DNA from: JBQCHF01 sp051954955
GTDB lineage: Bacteria; Actinomycetota; Actinomycetes; Motilibacterales; Motilibacteraceae
Assembly (NCBI GenBank): GCA_051954955.1
Contig: JBQCHF010000036.1
Location: forward strand, 1 to 14,627
Direction of reading: 5' to 3'
DNA length: 14,627 bases
Positions 7,297 through 13,302 of this stretch are shown here, one piece after another. Under the pieces are notes generated by a model that worked only from the letters and a program-made list of their open reading frames with translations, did not search any database and was not told the origin of the DNA. The translations under genes and the position numbers were made by a program. Each line of letters begins with the position of its first letter. The stretch's first letter is position 1.

Positions 7297-7314
7297 AGTT
7301 CAGGGCTGAACATT
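7297..7314. promoter_or_regulatory. Putative MarR operator upstream of the SDR gene
   Basis: AGTTCAGGGCTGAACATT contains a perfect 6+6 dyad, GTTCAG-GG-CTGAAC (7298-7311). The same 18-bp element, with two changes, occurs on the opposite strand at the marR start (7807-7824). It lies between the expected SDR promoter and its ribosome site (7283-7288), where a bound repressor would block transcription. Binding by the neighbouring MarR is an inference from the shared sequence. Confidence 0.7.
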
Positions 7315-7382
7315 CGGACCCGGCGACAGGCCGGATGTACGGGTCAGGGTGGTGAGGATCAGGGTGGGGCTGGTTGCGCAGG

Positions 7383-7802
7383 TCAGGCACCGCGGATGCG
7401 CCGCAGCGCCGCCGAGGTGGTGCGGATCTCCTCCACGCTGAGCGGGGAGAACAGCTCTCGGATGAAGCGGCTGCGGGTGGGGGCCAGCTCGTGCAGCCGC
7501 TCCTCGCCCGCCTCCGTCAGCCGGAGCCGGTGCGCGGCGCCGTCGGGGATCCGGTCGACCAGTCCGGCCTGCTCGAGCTTGGTGACCAGCATCGAGATGT
7601 TGCCGGTGGTCACGTTGAGCCGCTCGCTCAGCTCCCGCTGGGAGATGTCCGGGCTGGCGTCCACCGTGAGCAGCACCTGGAACTGCGCGTGGGTGAGGCC
7701 GAACGGTGCCAGCTCGCCCTGCACGCCGCGCGTGATCTGGTTCATCACCAACCAGAGCTCGGCGAACAGGCGCTTGGACTCTGTTGCCCGGGCCTCATCC
7801 AC
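7383..7802 (-). CDS. MarR-family winged helix-turn-helix transcription regulator
   Basis: This is a 139-residue cytoplasmic repressor-type protein of usual MarR length. The N-terminal dimerisation helix is ESKRLFAELWLVMNQITRGV, followed by the winged helix: LTHAQFQVLLTV, ISQRELSERL, recognition helix VTTGNISMLVTKLEQAGLV, and a short wing DGAAHRLRLTEAG. The C-terminal helices complete the dimer interface. It contains no cysteine, so thiol-oxidation sensing of the OhrR kind is unlikely and a small-molecule ligand is more probable. The start is uncertain: TTG at 7808 and GTG at 7802 are both in frame, and neither has a ribosome site. I prefer GTG because the operator (7807-7824) ends just before it and a leaderless promoter fits. 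The gene lies 106 bp upstream of the SDR gene on the same strand and probably regulates it and itself. Confidence 0.9.
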   Translation of the reverse strand: MDEARATESKRLFAELWLVMNQITRGVQGELAPFGLTHAQFQVLLTVDASPDISQRELSERLNVTTGNISMLVTKLEQAGLVDRIPDGAAHRLRLTEAGEERLHELAPTRSRFIRELFSPLSVEEIRTTSAALRRIRGA

Positions 7803-7838
7803 GGTCAATGTTTAGCACTGAACTTAGATGGGCCGCAA
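7802..7838 (-). promoter_or_regulatory. Possible leaderless marR promoter
   Basis: On the minus strand, TTGCGG (7833-7838) and TAAACA (7809-7814) are 18 bases apart, and six bases separate the second hexamer from GTG 7802. This would give a leaderless transcript, which is common in actinobacteria and would explain the missing ribosome site. The hexamers match consensus only in part. Confidence 0.35.
7807..7824. promoter_or_regulatory. Putative MarR operator at the marR start (autoregulation)
   Basis: On the minus strand this reads AGTTCAGTGCTAAACATT, identical at 16 of 18 positions to the element upstream of the SDR gene. The dyad here is imperfect (GTTCAG-TG-CTAAAC). It overlaps the alternative TTG start, the stop codon of the upstream DUF1622 gene and a possible -10 box (TAAACA, 7809-7814), so occupancy should block marR transcription. 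Autoregulation is common in the MarR family and is inferred here. Confidence 0.7.
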
Positions 7839-8227
7839 GCCGTCCCCGGAGTCCTCCTGCGCGCGCCTGCGAAGGAAGCCAGGGAGCAGCGCCCGCCGCC
7901 ACGGGGCGACGCCCTCGATCTCGATCTCCAGGGAGAAGCTGAGGAACGTCCGGATCAGCACGATGACGCCGAGGATCGCGACGTTCTCCAGCGTGGGCGC
8001 GACGGCGACCGTCCGCAGCAGGTCCGCGGCCACGAGGACCTCAAGGCCGAACAGGATCGCGCCGCCCAAGGCCTGCCGCAGCACCTCGTAGGCCCGCGTC
8101 CGTCGCGCCCGCGCAGCCACGTCCTCGCGGCCAGCGCCACGGCGAGGAGGAGGCCGCCGAGCAGCACGACGGCCCCGAGCGCCTCGAACCCCTGCGCGAC
8201 GTGCTCCATCGCCTCGGTGAACGTCAT
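7824..8227 (-). pseudogene. DUF1622-family membrane protein, split by a frameshift
   Basis: Two overlapping frames together make one DUF1622-like protein of about 134 residues. The first, from ATG 8227, gives MTFTEAMEHVAQGFEALGAV and a first membrane helix (about residues 16-35), then turns to nonsense after ARTWLRGRD. The second supplies TRAYEVLRQALGGAILFGLE, a second helix, VAADLLRTVAVAPTLENV, and a third helix with LIRTFLSFSLEIEIEG, the most conserved part of the family, ending at TAA 7824-7826. The switch lies near 8090-8120 in a run of CG/GG repeats, and one missing base would explain it. It may be a sequencing error, a real disabling mutation or, less likely, recoding. DUF1622 proteins are small inner-membrane proteins of unknown function. 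MarR follows about 20 bp downstream on the same strand. Confidence 0.8.
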
Positions 8228-8333
8228 GCCCCCACGTTGCTCGCGCCCGGGCCGGTGCTCCTCATCCGGAACAGTCGAACCGCACAGGCTGGATGTGCCC
8301 GCGCAGCCTCACGTCGCCGGCTCGACGGCCGAT

Positions 8334-9518
8334 TCAGCGCAGGCTCTTCCGCGCGTCGCTGAACACCTGCACGCACCGGCGGATGTCCCCCTCCGCATGG
8401 GCGCTGGACAGCTGGACGCGGATGCGTGCCCGCCCCTTCGGGACGACCGGGTAGGAGAACGCGGTCACGAAGACCCCCCGGTCCAGCAGGGCAGTCTGGA
8501 TCCGGGTGGCCTGCCCGGCGCCGTCGTCGCCGCGGAACATCACCGGGACGATCGGGTGCGAGCCGGGAAGCAGCTCGAATCCGGCCTCGGTCATCAGCTC
8601 GCGGAACAGCGCGGCGTTCCGCGCGAGCCGCTCCCGGCGATCGTGGGCAGCGGCGGCGATCTCCAGCGCACGCAGGGACCCGGCGACCACGACGGGCGGC
8701 AGCGCGTTGGAGAACAGGTAGGGCCGGGAGCGCTGGCGCAGCATCTCGACGACGGGGCCGGCGGCACTCACGTAGCCGCCGGCCGCCCCTCCCAGCGCCT
8801 TGCCCAGCGTGCCGGTGAGGATGTCCACGCGGTCCTGCACGCCGAACAGCTCGGGGGTGCCGCGCCCGCCCGGGCCGACGAACCCGGCGTGCGAGTCGTC
8901 CACCATGACCAGCGCGTCGTAGCTGTCGGCCAGCTCGCAGATCTCCGGCAGCGGCGCGAACGAGCCGTCCATCGAGAACACCCCGTCGGTCACCACCACC
9001 CGCCGGCGGGCCCCTTCGGACTGCTGCAGCGCCAGCTCCAGCCCGGCCATGTCCGCGTTCGGGTAACGGTGGCGGGCCGCCTTGGACAGGCGGATGCCGT
9101 CGATCAGCGAGGCGTGGTTCTGGGCGTCGGAGATGATCGCGTCGCGCTCGTCGAAGAGCGCCTCGAAGACGCCGCCGCTCGCGTCGAAGCACGAGGAGTA
9201 GAGCAAGGTCTCCTCGGTGCCGAGGAAGTCGCTGAGCCGGCGCTCCAGCGCGTGGTGCAGCTCCTGGGTGCCGCAGATGAACCGCACGCTGGCCATCCCG
9301 AAGCCCCACCGGTCCAGCGCCTCGTGCGCGGCCTGCACGACGGAGGGGTCGTCGGCCAGGCCGAGGTAGTTGTTGGCGCAGAAGTTCAGCGCCGTCCTCC
9401 CGGCCGTGCCCACCTGGACGCCCTGCGCGGTCGCGAGCGGGCGCTCGCTCTTGCGCAGCCCGCTGCCGCGGATCTCCTCGAGCTCCCGGCCGACGTCGTC
9501 GTACAGGTCCGCGCGCAT
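8334..9518 (-). CDS. kbl: Glycine C-acetyltransferase (2-amino-3-ketobutyrate CoA ligase)
   Basis: This 394-residue PLP enzyme of the alpha-oxoamine synthase family interconverts 2-amino-3-ketobutyrate plus CoA with glycine plus acetyl-CoA, the second step of threonine breakdown by the dehydrogenase route. Visible motifs are FCANNYLGL (46-54), GFGMASVRFICGTQ (72-85), His135 in NHASL (ring-stacking position), Asp207 in VDDSHAGF (PLP pyridine nitrogen) and Lys240 in TGTLGKALGG, the Schiff-base lysine. The length matches E. coli Kbl (about 398 residues). The ATG start at 9518 has GGGAG upstream at good spacing. The usual partner, threonine dehydrogenase (tdh), is not beside it: DUF1622 follows 106 bp downstream and a c-di-GMP gene diverges upstream. 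A related AONS/BioF-type function is less likely because the GMASVRFICGTQ block is typical of Kbl. Confidence 0.95.
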   Translation of the reverse strand: MRADLYDDVGRELEEIRGSGLRKSERPLATAQGVQVGTAGRTALNFCANNYLGLADDPSVVQAAHEALDRWGFGMASVRFICGTQELHHALERRLSDFLGTEETLLYSSCFDASGGVFEALFDERDAIISDAQNHASLIDGIRLSKAARHRYPNADMAGLELALQQSEGARRRVVVTDGVFSMDGSFAPLPEICELADSYDALVMVDDSHAGFVGPGGRGTPELFGVQDRVDILTGTLGKALGGAAGGYVSAAGPVVEMLRQRSRPYLFSNALPPVVVAGSLRALEIAAAAHDRRERLARNAALFRELMTEAGFELLPGSHPIVPVMFRGDDGAGQATRIQTALLDRGVFVTAFSYPVVPKGRARIRVQLSSAHAEGDIRRCVQVFSDARKSLR

Positions 9519-9536
9519 ACCAGCTCCCGTCCCGGA

Positions 9537-9562
9537 GGACCTGGGCCCACCGCCTCAGGTCC
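9537..9562. promoter_or_regulatory. 7-bp inverted repeat in the kbl / c-di-GMP gene divergent region
   Basis: GGACCTG and CAGGTCC are perfect inverted copies 12 bases apart, centrally placed in the 88-bp space between the divergent kbl and c-di-GMP genes. It could be an operator acting on one or both promoters, or an RNA hairpin in a leader. There is no second copy in the window to support it. Confidence 0.3.
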
Positions 9563-9593
9563 GGCCCCATCCTGCCGATATCGCCGTCGACAC

Positions 9594-9599
9594 GGGGAG
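9594..9599 (+). promoter_or_regulatory. Ribosome binding site GGGGAG deciding the c-di-GMP gene start
   Basis: GGGGAG is seven bases before ATG 9607 but only one base before the in-frame GTG 9601. This favours the ATG. Longer upstream in-frame starts would run antisense into kbl. Confidence 0.75.
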
Positions 9600-9606
9600 C
9601 GTGTGG

Positions 9607-12459
9607 ATGCAGCGGGAGACGTCCGGTGTGACCACCGGCCTGGTGCTGCGCTACGTCGAGGAGCGCGCGGGCGCGGACGGCGTGGCGGAGCTGCTGCGCC
9701 GCGCCCAGGTGCCGGTCACCCTGGACGAGCTGCGCGACGAGACGAACTGGGTCAGCTACGACGTCCGCATCCGGCTGTTCGAGGCGGCCGTCGAGGTGCT
9801 CGGCGACCCCATGTGCACCTTCGCCATGGGCGAGGCCGCCCTGCGCAGCGGCCTGAACCACTCGCTCGTGCTCGTGCTGCGCTCGCTCGGCTCGCCGGCA
9901 GTCGTCTACGGGCAGATCCCCCGCGCCGTGCCCAAGTTCTCCACCGTGTCCACGATGGAGGTGCTGGAGAGCGGCCGGACGCACGCCACGCTGCGCTACA
10001 CGCTGCAGGAGGGCTACCGGCACTCCCGGCTGGACTGCCTCTACGCCCAGGGGCTCATCACGCTCGTGCCGCAGCTGTTCGGGCTGCCGTCGGCCCGGCT
10101 GGTGCACGACGAGTGCGAGTCCGACGGTGCCCCCGCCTGCGTCTACCACCTCACCTGGCAGCGCCGCCGCCGCTGGTGGCACCGCGCGGCCTCGGAGGAG
10201 GACCGCGAGCTGCTGGCGCTGCGCGGCCAGCTCGAGGCGCTGCAGCTGGCCGCAGCCGACCTGGTGGCCGGCGACGACGTGCGCTCGGTCGTCGAGAGCA
10301 TCACCAGCCGCGCCGCCGAGGCGGTGCTGGCCCCGGCCCACCTGCTCGCGGTCACCCGGCCGGGCCGCGGCCCGGCGCTGGTCCACGCCCAGGGGCTGCC
10401 CGAGCGCGACGTCGAGCGGCTGGCCAGGCGCCTGCTGGCCGGCGAGGACCTCGGTCCCGGTGCGGTGGTCGTGCCGGTGGCCTCCAGCCGCCGCGAGCAC
10501 GGCCGGCTGGCCGCGCTCTACCCGGGTGGCCAGCAGGGCCCCGGCGACGAGCACGCGCTGCTGCAGGCCTATGCCCGGCACGCCGCGGCCGCCCTGGACC
10601 TGCTGCTGGCCCTGGAGGAGACCCGGCGCGACCAGAGCCGCTCTGAGTCGCTGCTGCAGCTGGCCCACGAGCTGCGCTCAGCCACCGACGAGCAGGAGAT
10701 CGCCGAGGTGGTGGCGCGGCTGCTCACCGCCATCGCCGGGTGCGACACCTCCTCGGTCCTCTACTGGGAGCCCGGCACCGGCGCCCTGCGCGCCGCGGCC
10801 AGCGGCGGACTGACCCCCGCCGAGCACGAGCTGTTCGCCGCCGCGACCATCCGCGCCGACGACACCCCGGAGCTGGTGGAGATGCTCACCCGGCAGCAGG
10901 CGACGGTCATCACCGACGAGCAGCCGACGCCGGTGCTGCGCGAGCTGCTGCGCGCCCTCCATCTGGAGGGCGTCGCGGTGGCCCCGCTGCTCGGGCAGGG
11001 CGAGCTGCTCGGCGTCGTCACCGCCGGCTGGCGGCCCGGCGCCCGGCCCGACGACGTCGAGGAGCTGCTGCACCGGCTGGAGGGCGTGACCGAGTACGCC
11101 ACGACGTCGGTGCTCAACGCCCGGCTGCTCGCCCGCGTGCGCCATCAGTCGCTCCACGACGGGCTGACCGCGCTGCCGAACCGCGAGCTGTTCCGCCGCG
11201 CCCTCGGCGAGCTGCTGGCCGCCGCCGGAGACGCCGACGGGGTGGCCGTGCTCTTCTGCGACCTGGACCGCTTCAAGCGGGTCAACGACGAGCTCGGTCA
11301 CGCCGCCGGCGACGAGCTGCTCCGGCAGGTGGCTGCCAGGCTGCGCGGTGTGCTGCGCCCGGCGGACCTGGTGGCCCGGCTCAGCGGCGACGAGTTCGCC
11401 CTGCTCCTGCCAGGGATCCGCGACGGCGAGGCCGCGGCCGGTCTGGCCCAGCGGGTCATCTCCTGCTTCCAGGAGCCGTTCAGGGTCGAGGGCCAGGAGC
11501 TGGGCGTGACGACCAGCGTGGGCGTCGCCCTGCACTGCGGGCCCGGGGGCCGGGTCGACACCATGCTGCGGCAGGCCGACCGCGCCATGTACGAGGCCAA
11601 GCAGCGCGGGCGCAACCAGGTGGCCCGGGCCGAGCACGGCTGGCTGCTGCCCGCGGCCCGCTCCCTGCCCGCGTCGCTGGAGTCCGAGCTGCTCGCCGCC
11701 GCGCGCGAGCCCCGGGACTTCGTGCTGCACTACCAGCCCTTGGTCGCCCTGTCCTCCGATGCCCTGGACGCCACCGGCGGTCTGGCCGACGGCTGGCGCA
11801 CAGTGGGGGTCGAGGCGCTGGTGCGCTGGCAGCACCCGCGCCTGGGGCTGCTGCGCCCGGCCGAGTTCCTGCCGCTGGCCGAGGAGATCGGCGTGATGTG
11901 CGACCTCGACCTGTGGGCGCTGCGCGCTGCCTGCGCAGCGGTGGCCGTCGACGCCCAGGAGCTGGGCATCGCCGTCAACCTCTCCAGCGCCACCCTGCTG
12001 GACCCGCGGCTGGCCGACACCGTCCGCGCCTCCCTCGCCGACTCCGGCCTCCCCCCGCACCGCCTGCACGTGGAGGTGGTGGAGAGCCGCTCGCTGCTCG
12101 ACGTGCCCGCCGCCGCCGACCAGCTGGCCGCCCTGCGCCGGCTGGGGGTGCGCGTGGCCCTGGACGACTTCGGCACCGGCTACTCCACGCTGTCCTGGCT
12201 GCAGACCCTCCCCATCGACCAGGTCAAGCTGGACCGCACCTTCACCGCCGCCCTGGACGGGCCGGACCCGGCGCCGTCCGCCTCGCTGGTCCGCGGCGTG
12301 CGCGCACTGGCTGACGCGCTCGCCGTCGACGTCGTGGCGGAGGGCGTGGAGACCGAGGCGCAGCTGCGGGCGCTGGCCGAGGCCGGCTACCGGCTCTTCC
12401 AGGGCTACCTGTTCGGTCGCCCGGCCCCCGAGCTGCCGCGCGACGTCCCGGTCCCCTGA
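9607..12459 (+). CDS. Multidomain c-di-GMP protein: V4R-like sensor, GAF-like regions, GGDEF and EAL
   Basis: This is a 950-residue cytoplasmic signalling protein with no membrane segment. Residues 8-184 form a V4R/HNOB-like sensor domain ending in DECESDGAPACVYHLTW, with Cys170 and Cys178. Coiled-coil and two GAF-like regions follow (about 205-335 and 345-505). The GGDEF domain (515-675) has CDLDRFKRVND (551-561), an SGDEF signature (593-597) and an RPAD inhibitory site (584-587) five residues before it. SGDEF occurs in some active cyclases, so synthesis of c-di-GMP is possible. The EAL domain (695-940) keeps EAL (736-738), Asn791, Glu823, DDFGTGYS (853-860), Lys874, Glu912 and Gln932, so phosphodiesterase activity is expected. 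It may switch between synthesis and breakdown according to a ligand sensed at the N-terminus; the ligand is unknown. It diverges from kbl and converges on the TetR gene 13 bp away. Confidence 0.93.
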   Translation: MQRETSGVTTGLVLRYVEERAGADGVAELLRRAQVPVTLDELRDETNWVSYDVRIRLFEAAVEVLGDPMCTFAMGEAALRSGLNHSLVLVLRSLGSPAVVYGQIPRAVPKFSTVSTMEVLESGRTHATLRYTLQEGYRHSRLDCLYAQGLITLVPQLFGLPSARLVHDECESDGAPACVYHLTWQRRRRWWHRAASEEDRELLALRGQLEALQLAAADLVAGDDVRSVVESITSRAAEAVLAPAHLLAVTRPGRGPALVHAQGLPERDVERLARRLLAGEDLGPGAVVVPVASSRREHGRLAALYPGGQQGPGDEHALLQAYARHAAAALDLLLALEETRRDQSRSESLLQLAHELRSATDEQEIAEVVARLLTAIAGCDTSSVLYWEPGTGALRAAASGGLTPAEHELFAAATIRADDTPELVEMLTRQQATVITDEQPTPVLRELLRALHLEGVAVAPLLGQGELLGVVTAGWRPGARPDDVEELLHRLEGVTEYATTSVLNARLLARVRHQSLHDGLTALPNRELFRRALGELLAAAGDADGVAVLFCDLDRFKRVNDELGHAAGDELLRQVAARLRGVLRPADLVARLSGDEFALLLPGIRDGEAAAGLAQRVISCFQEPFRVEGQELGVTTSVGVALHCGPGGRVDTMLRQADRAMYEAKQRGRNQVARAEHGWLLPAARSLPASLESELLAAAREPRDFVLHYQPLVALSSDALDATGGLADGWRTVGVEALVRWQHPRLGLLRPAEFLPLAEEIGVMCDLDLWALRAACAAVAVDAQELGIAVNLSSATLLDPRLADTVRASLADSGLPPHRLHVEVVESRSLLDVPAAADQLAALRRLGVRVALDDFGTGYSTLSWLQTLPIDQVKLDRTFTAALDGPDPAPSASLVRGVRALADALAVDVVAEGVETEAQLRALAEAGYRLFQGYLFGRPAPELPRDVPVP

Positions 12460-12472
12460 CAGACCCTCACCC

Positions 12473-13186
12473 TCACCGGGCACGCCGACGACGCGCTGTA
12501 GGAGATGCTCCGGGAAGCAGCCCGCGGACGAGCAGGTCCGCCAGCCCGGCCAGGACGTCCTCCGGTGAGCGACCGGTGCTGCTCCCGGAGCCGGCACCAG
12601 TGCCCGAGAGCAGGGGCAGCACGGAGAGGCCGCGTCCGACCGCGGGCACGGCGAACAGGGACACCGCGGTCCACACCGCGGGGTCGACCCGCCGGATCAC
12701 GCCGACGTCGGCGAGGCGGTCCAGCACGGCCAGCACGGCCAGCCGTTCGGGGTCGACGGCGGCGAGCACGCGTGCGCGGCGCGGCGCAGCCCCCGGACCT
12801 TCGTCGAGCAGCACGCTCGCCACCACCGCGCCGTGCACGACCAGGGAGCGGATCCGCCCGAGCACCAGCGCCTCGACGTCGGGTCCCTCGGTCGCGCGCT
12901 CCCGCGCCGCCTGCTCGAGGCGGCTGCGATCCGCGCGCATCTGCGGGAGGACCACCTCGGCCATCACCGCGTCCAGCAACGACTCCTTGGTCGGCGCATG
13001 GTGCTGCACCGCGGCCAGGCTGACTCCGAGCTCGCGGGCCAGGGCGCGGACGCTGGTCTGGCCGTACCCCTTGGCGAACTCCCGCGCCGCGGCCGTCAGC
13101 AGGTCCTCGCGGCGCAGCACCGGACCCTCGTCGGCCCGGGGCCGGCCGGGACCTCGGCGCGCCCCGGCGACCAGCTGCCCCGTCAC
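12473..13186 (-). CDS. TetR-family transcription regulator
   Basis: This is a 237-residue one-component regulator. After a basic tail (RRGPGRPRAD), the DNA-binding domain (about 26-75) has LRREDLLTAAAREFAKGYGQ, TSVRALARELGVSLAAVQHH and the family-typical THESLLDAV-like block, here TKESLLDAVMAEVVLPQM. The rest (80-225) is the variable helical ligand and dimer domain; its ligand cannot be read from sequence. The C-terminus is Arg-rich. The start is GTG 13186 with GGGAGG four bases upstream. A longer frame to 13291 would run through the neighbouring leader and has no homology. It diverges from the CocE-type hydrolase across 116 bp, an arrangement that usually means local repression of the hydrolase and of itself; this is inferred. 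Confidence 0.9.
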   Translation of the reverse strand: MTGQLVAGARRGPGRPRADEGPVLRREDLLTAAAREFAKGYGQTSVRALARELGVSLAAVQHHAPTKESLLDAVMAEVVLPQMRADRSRLEQAARERATEGPDVEALVLGRIRSLVVHGAVVASVLLDEGPGAAPRRARVLAAVDPERLAVLAVLDRLADVGVIRRVDPAVWTAVSLFAVPAVGRGLSVLPLLSGTGAGSGSSTGRSPEDVLAGLADLLVRGLLPGASPTARRRRAR

Positions 13187-13302
13187 CGCACCTCCCGTCC
13201 CGATAAATAGGTCATTCGACAGGTAGAGCACGCCACCCCCACCGTCCGCGGCGGGGAGGGGCGCGCCGGGCAGGCCGGCGCACCGGCACATGGGGAGGGA
13301 CG
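13187..13302. promoter_or_regulatory. Divergent tetR / hydrolase promoter region with an AT-rich island
   Basis: This 116-bp space between divergent starts holds GATAAATAGGTCATT (13202-13216), easily the most AT-rich stretch seen in the window and a likely site for promoters and the TetR operator. I find no good long dyad in it, only AAT-N5-ATT. A GC hairpin (arms 13263-13269 and 13275-13281, five-base loop) lies in the probable leader of the hydrolase mRNA, ahead of a GGGGAGGGA ribosome site (13292-13300) that supports the ATG at 13303. Confidence 0.45.

Noticed and set aside
7344..7367. Direct repeat TCAGGGTGG twice, 15 bp apart, between marR and the SDR gene
   Set aside because: Short and non-palindromic, with no second occurrence near another promoter; it may be chance in GC-rich sequence.
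8312..8327. 5-bp inverted repeat CGTCG...CGACG after kbl
   Set aside because: The stem is too short to call a terminator at this base composition.
7374..10646. A 1090-codon plus-strand open frame
   Set aside because: It runs antisense to marR, the DUF1622 gene and kbl and out of frame through the c-di-GMP gene. Its His/Gly/Arg/Val-rich translation shows no domain; long shadow frames are expected at this GC content.
8224..10668. An 814-codon minus-strand open frame
   Set aside because: It overlaps kbl in another frame and the c-di-GMP gene antisense; low-complexity Arg/Gly/Ala/Gln translation with no recognisable motif.
13263..13281. GC hairpin in the hydrolase leader as a riboswitch
   Set aside because: A single 7-bp stem with a five-base loop and no conserved riboswitch core; it is noted only within the intergenic entry.
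13187..13291. N-terminal extension of the TetR gene to 13291
   Set aside because: The GTG at 13186 has GGGAGG upstream, and the extension runs through the hydrolase leader with no family similarity.
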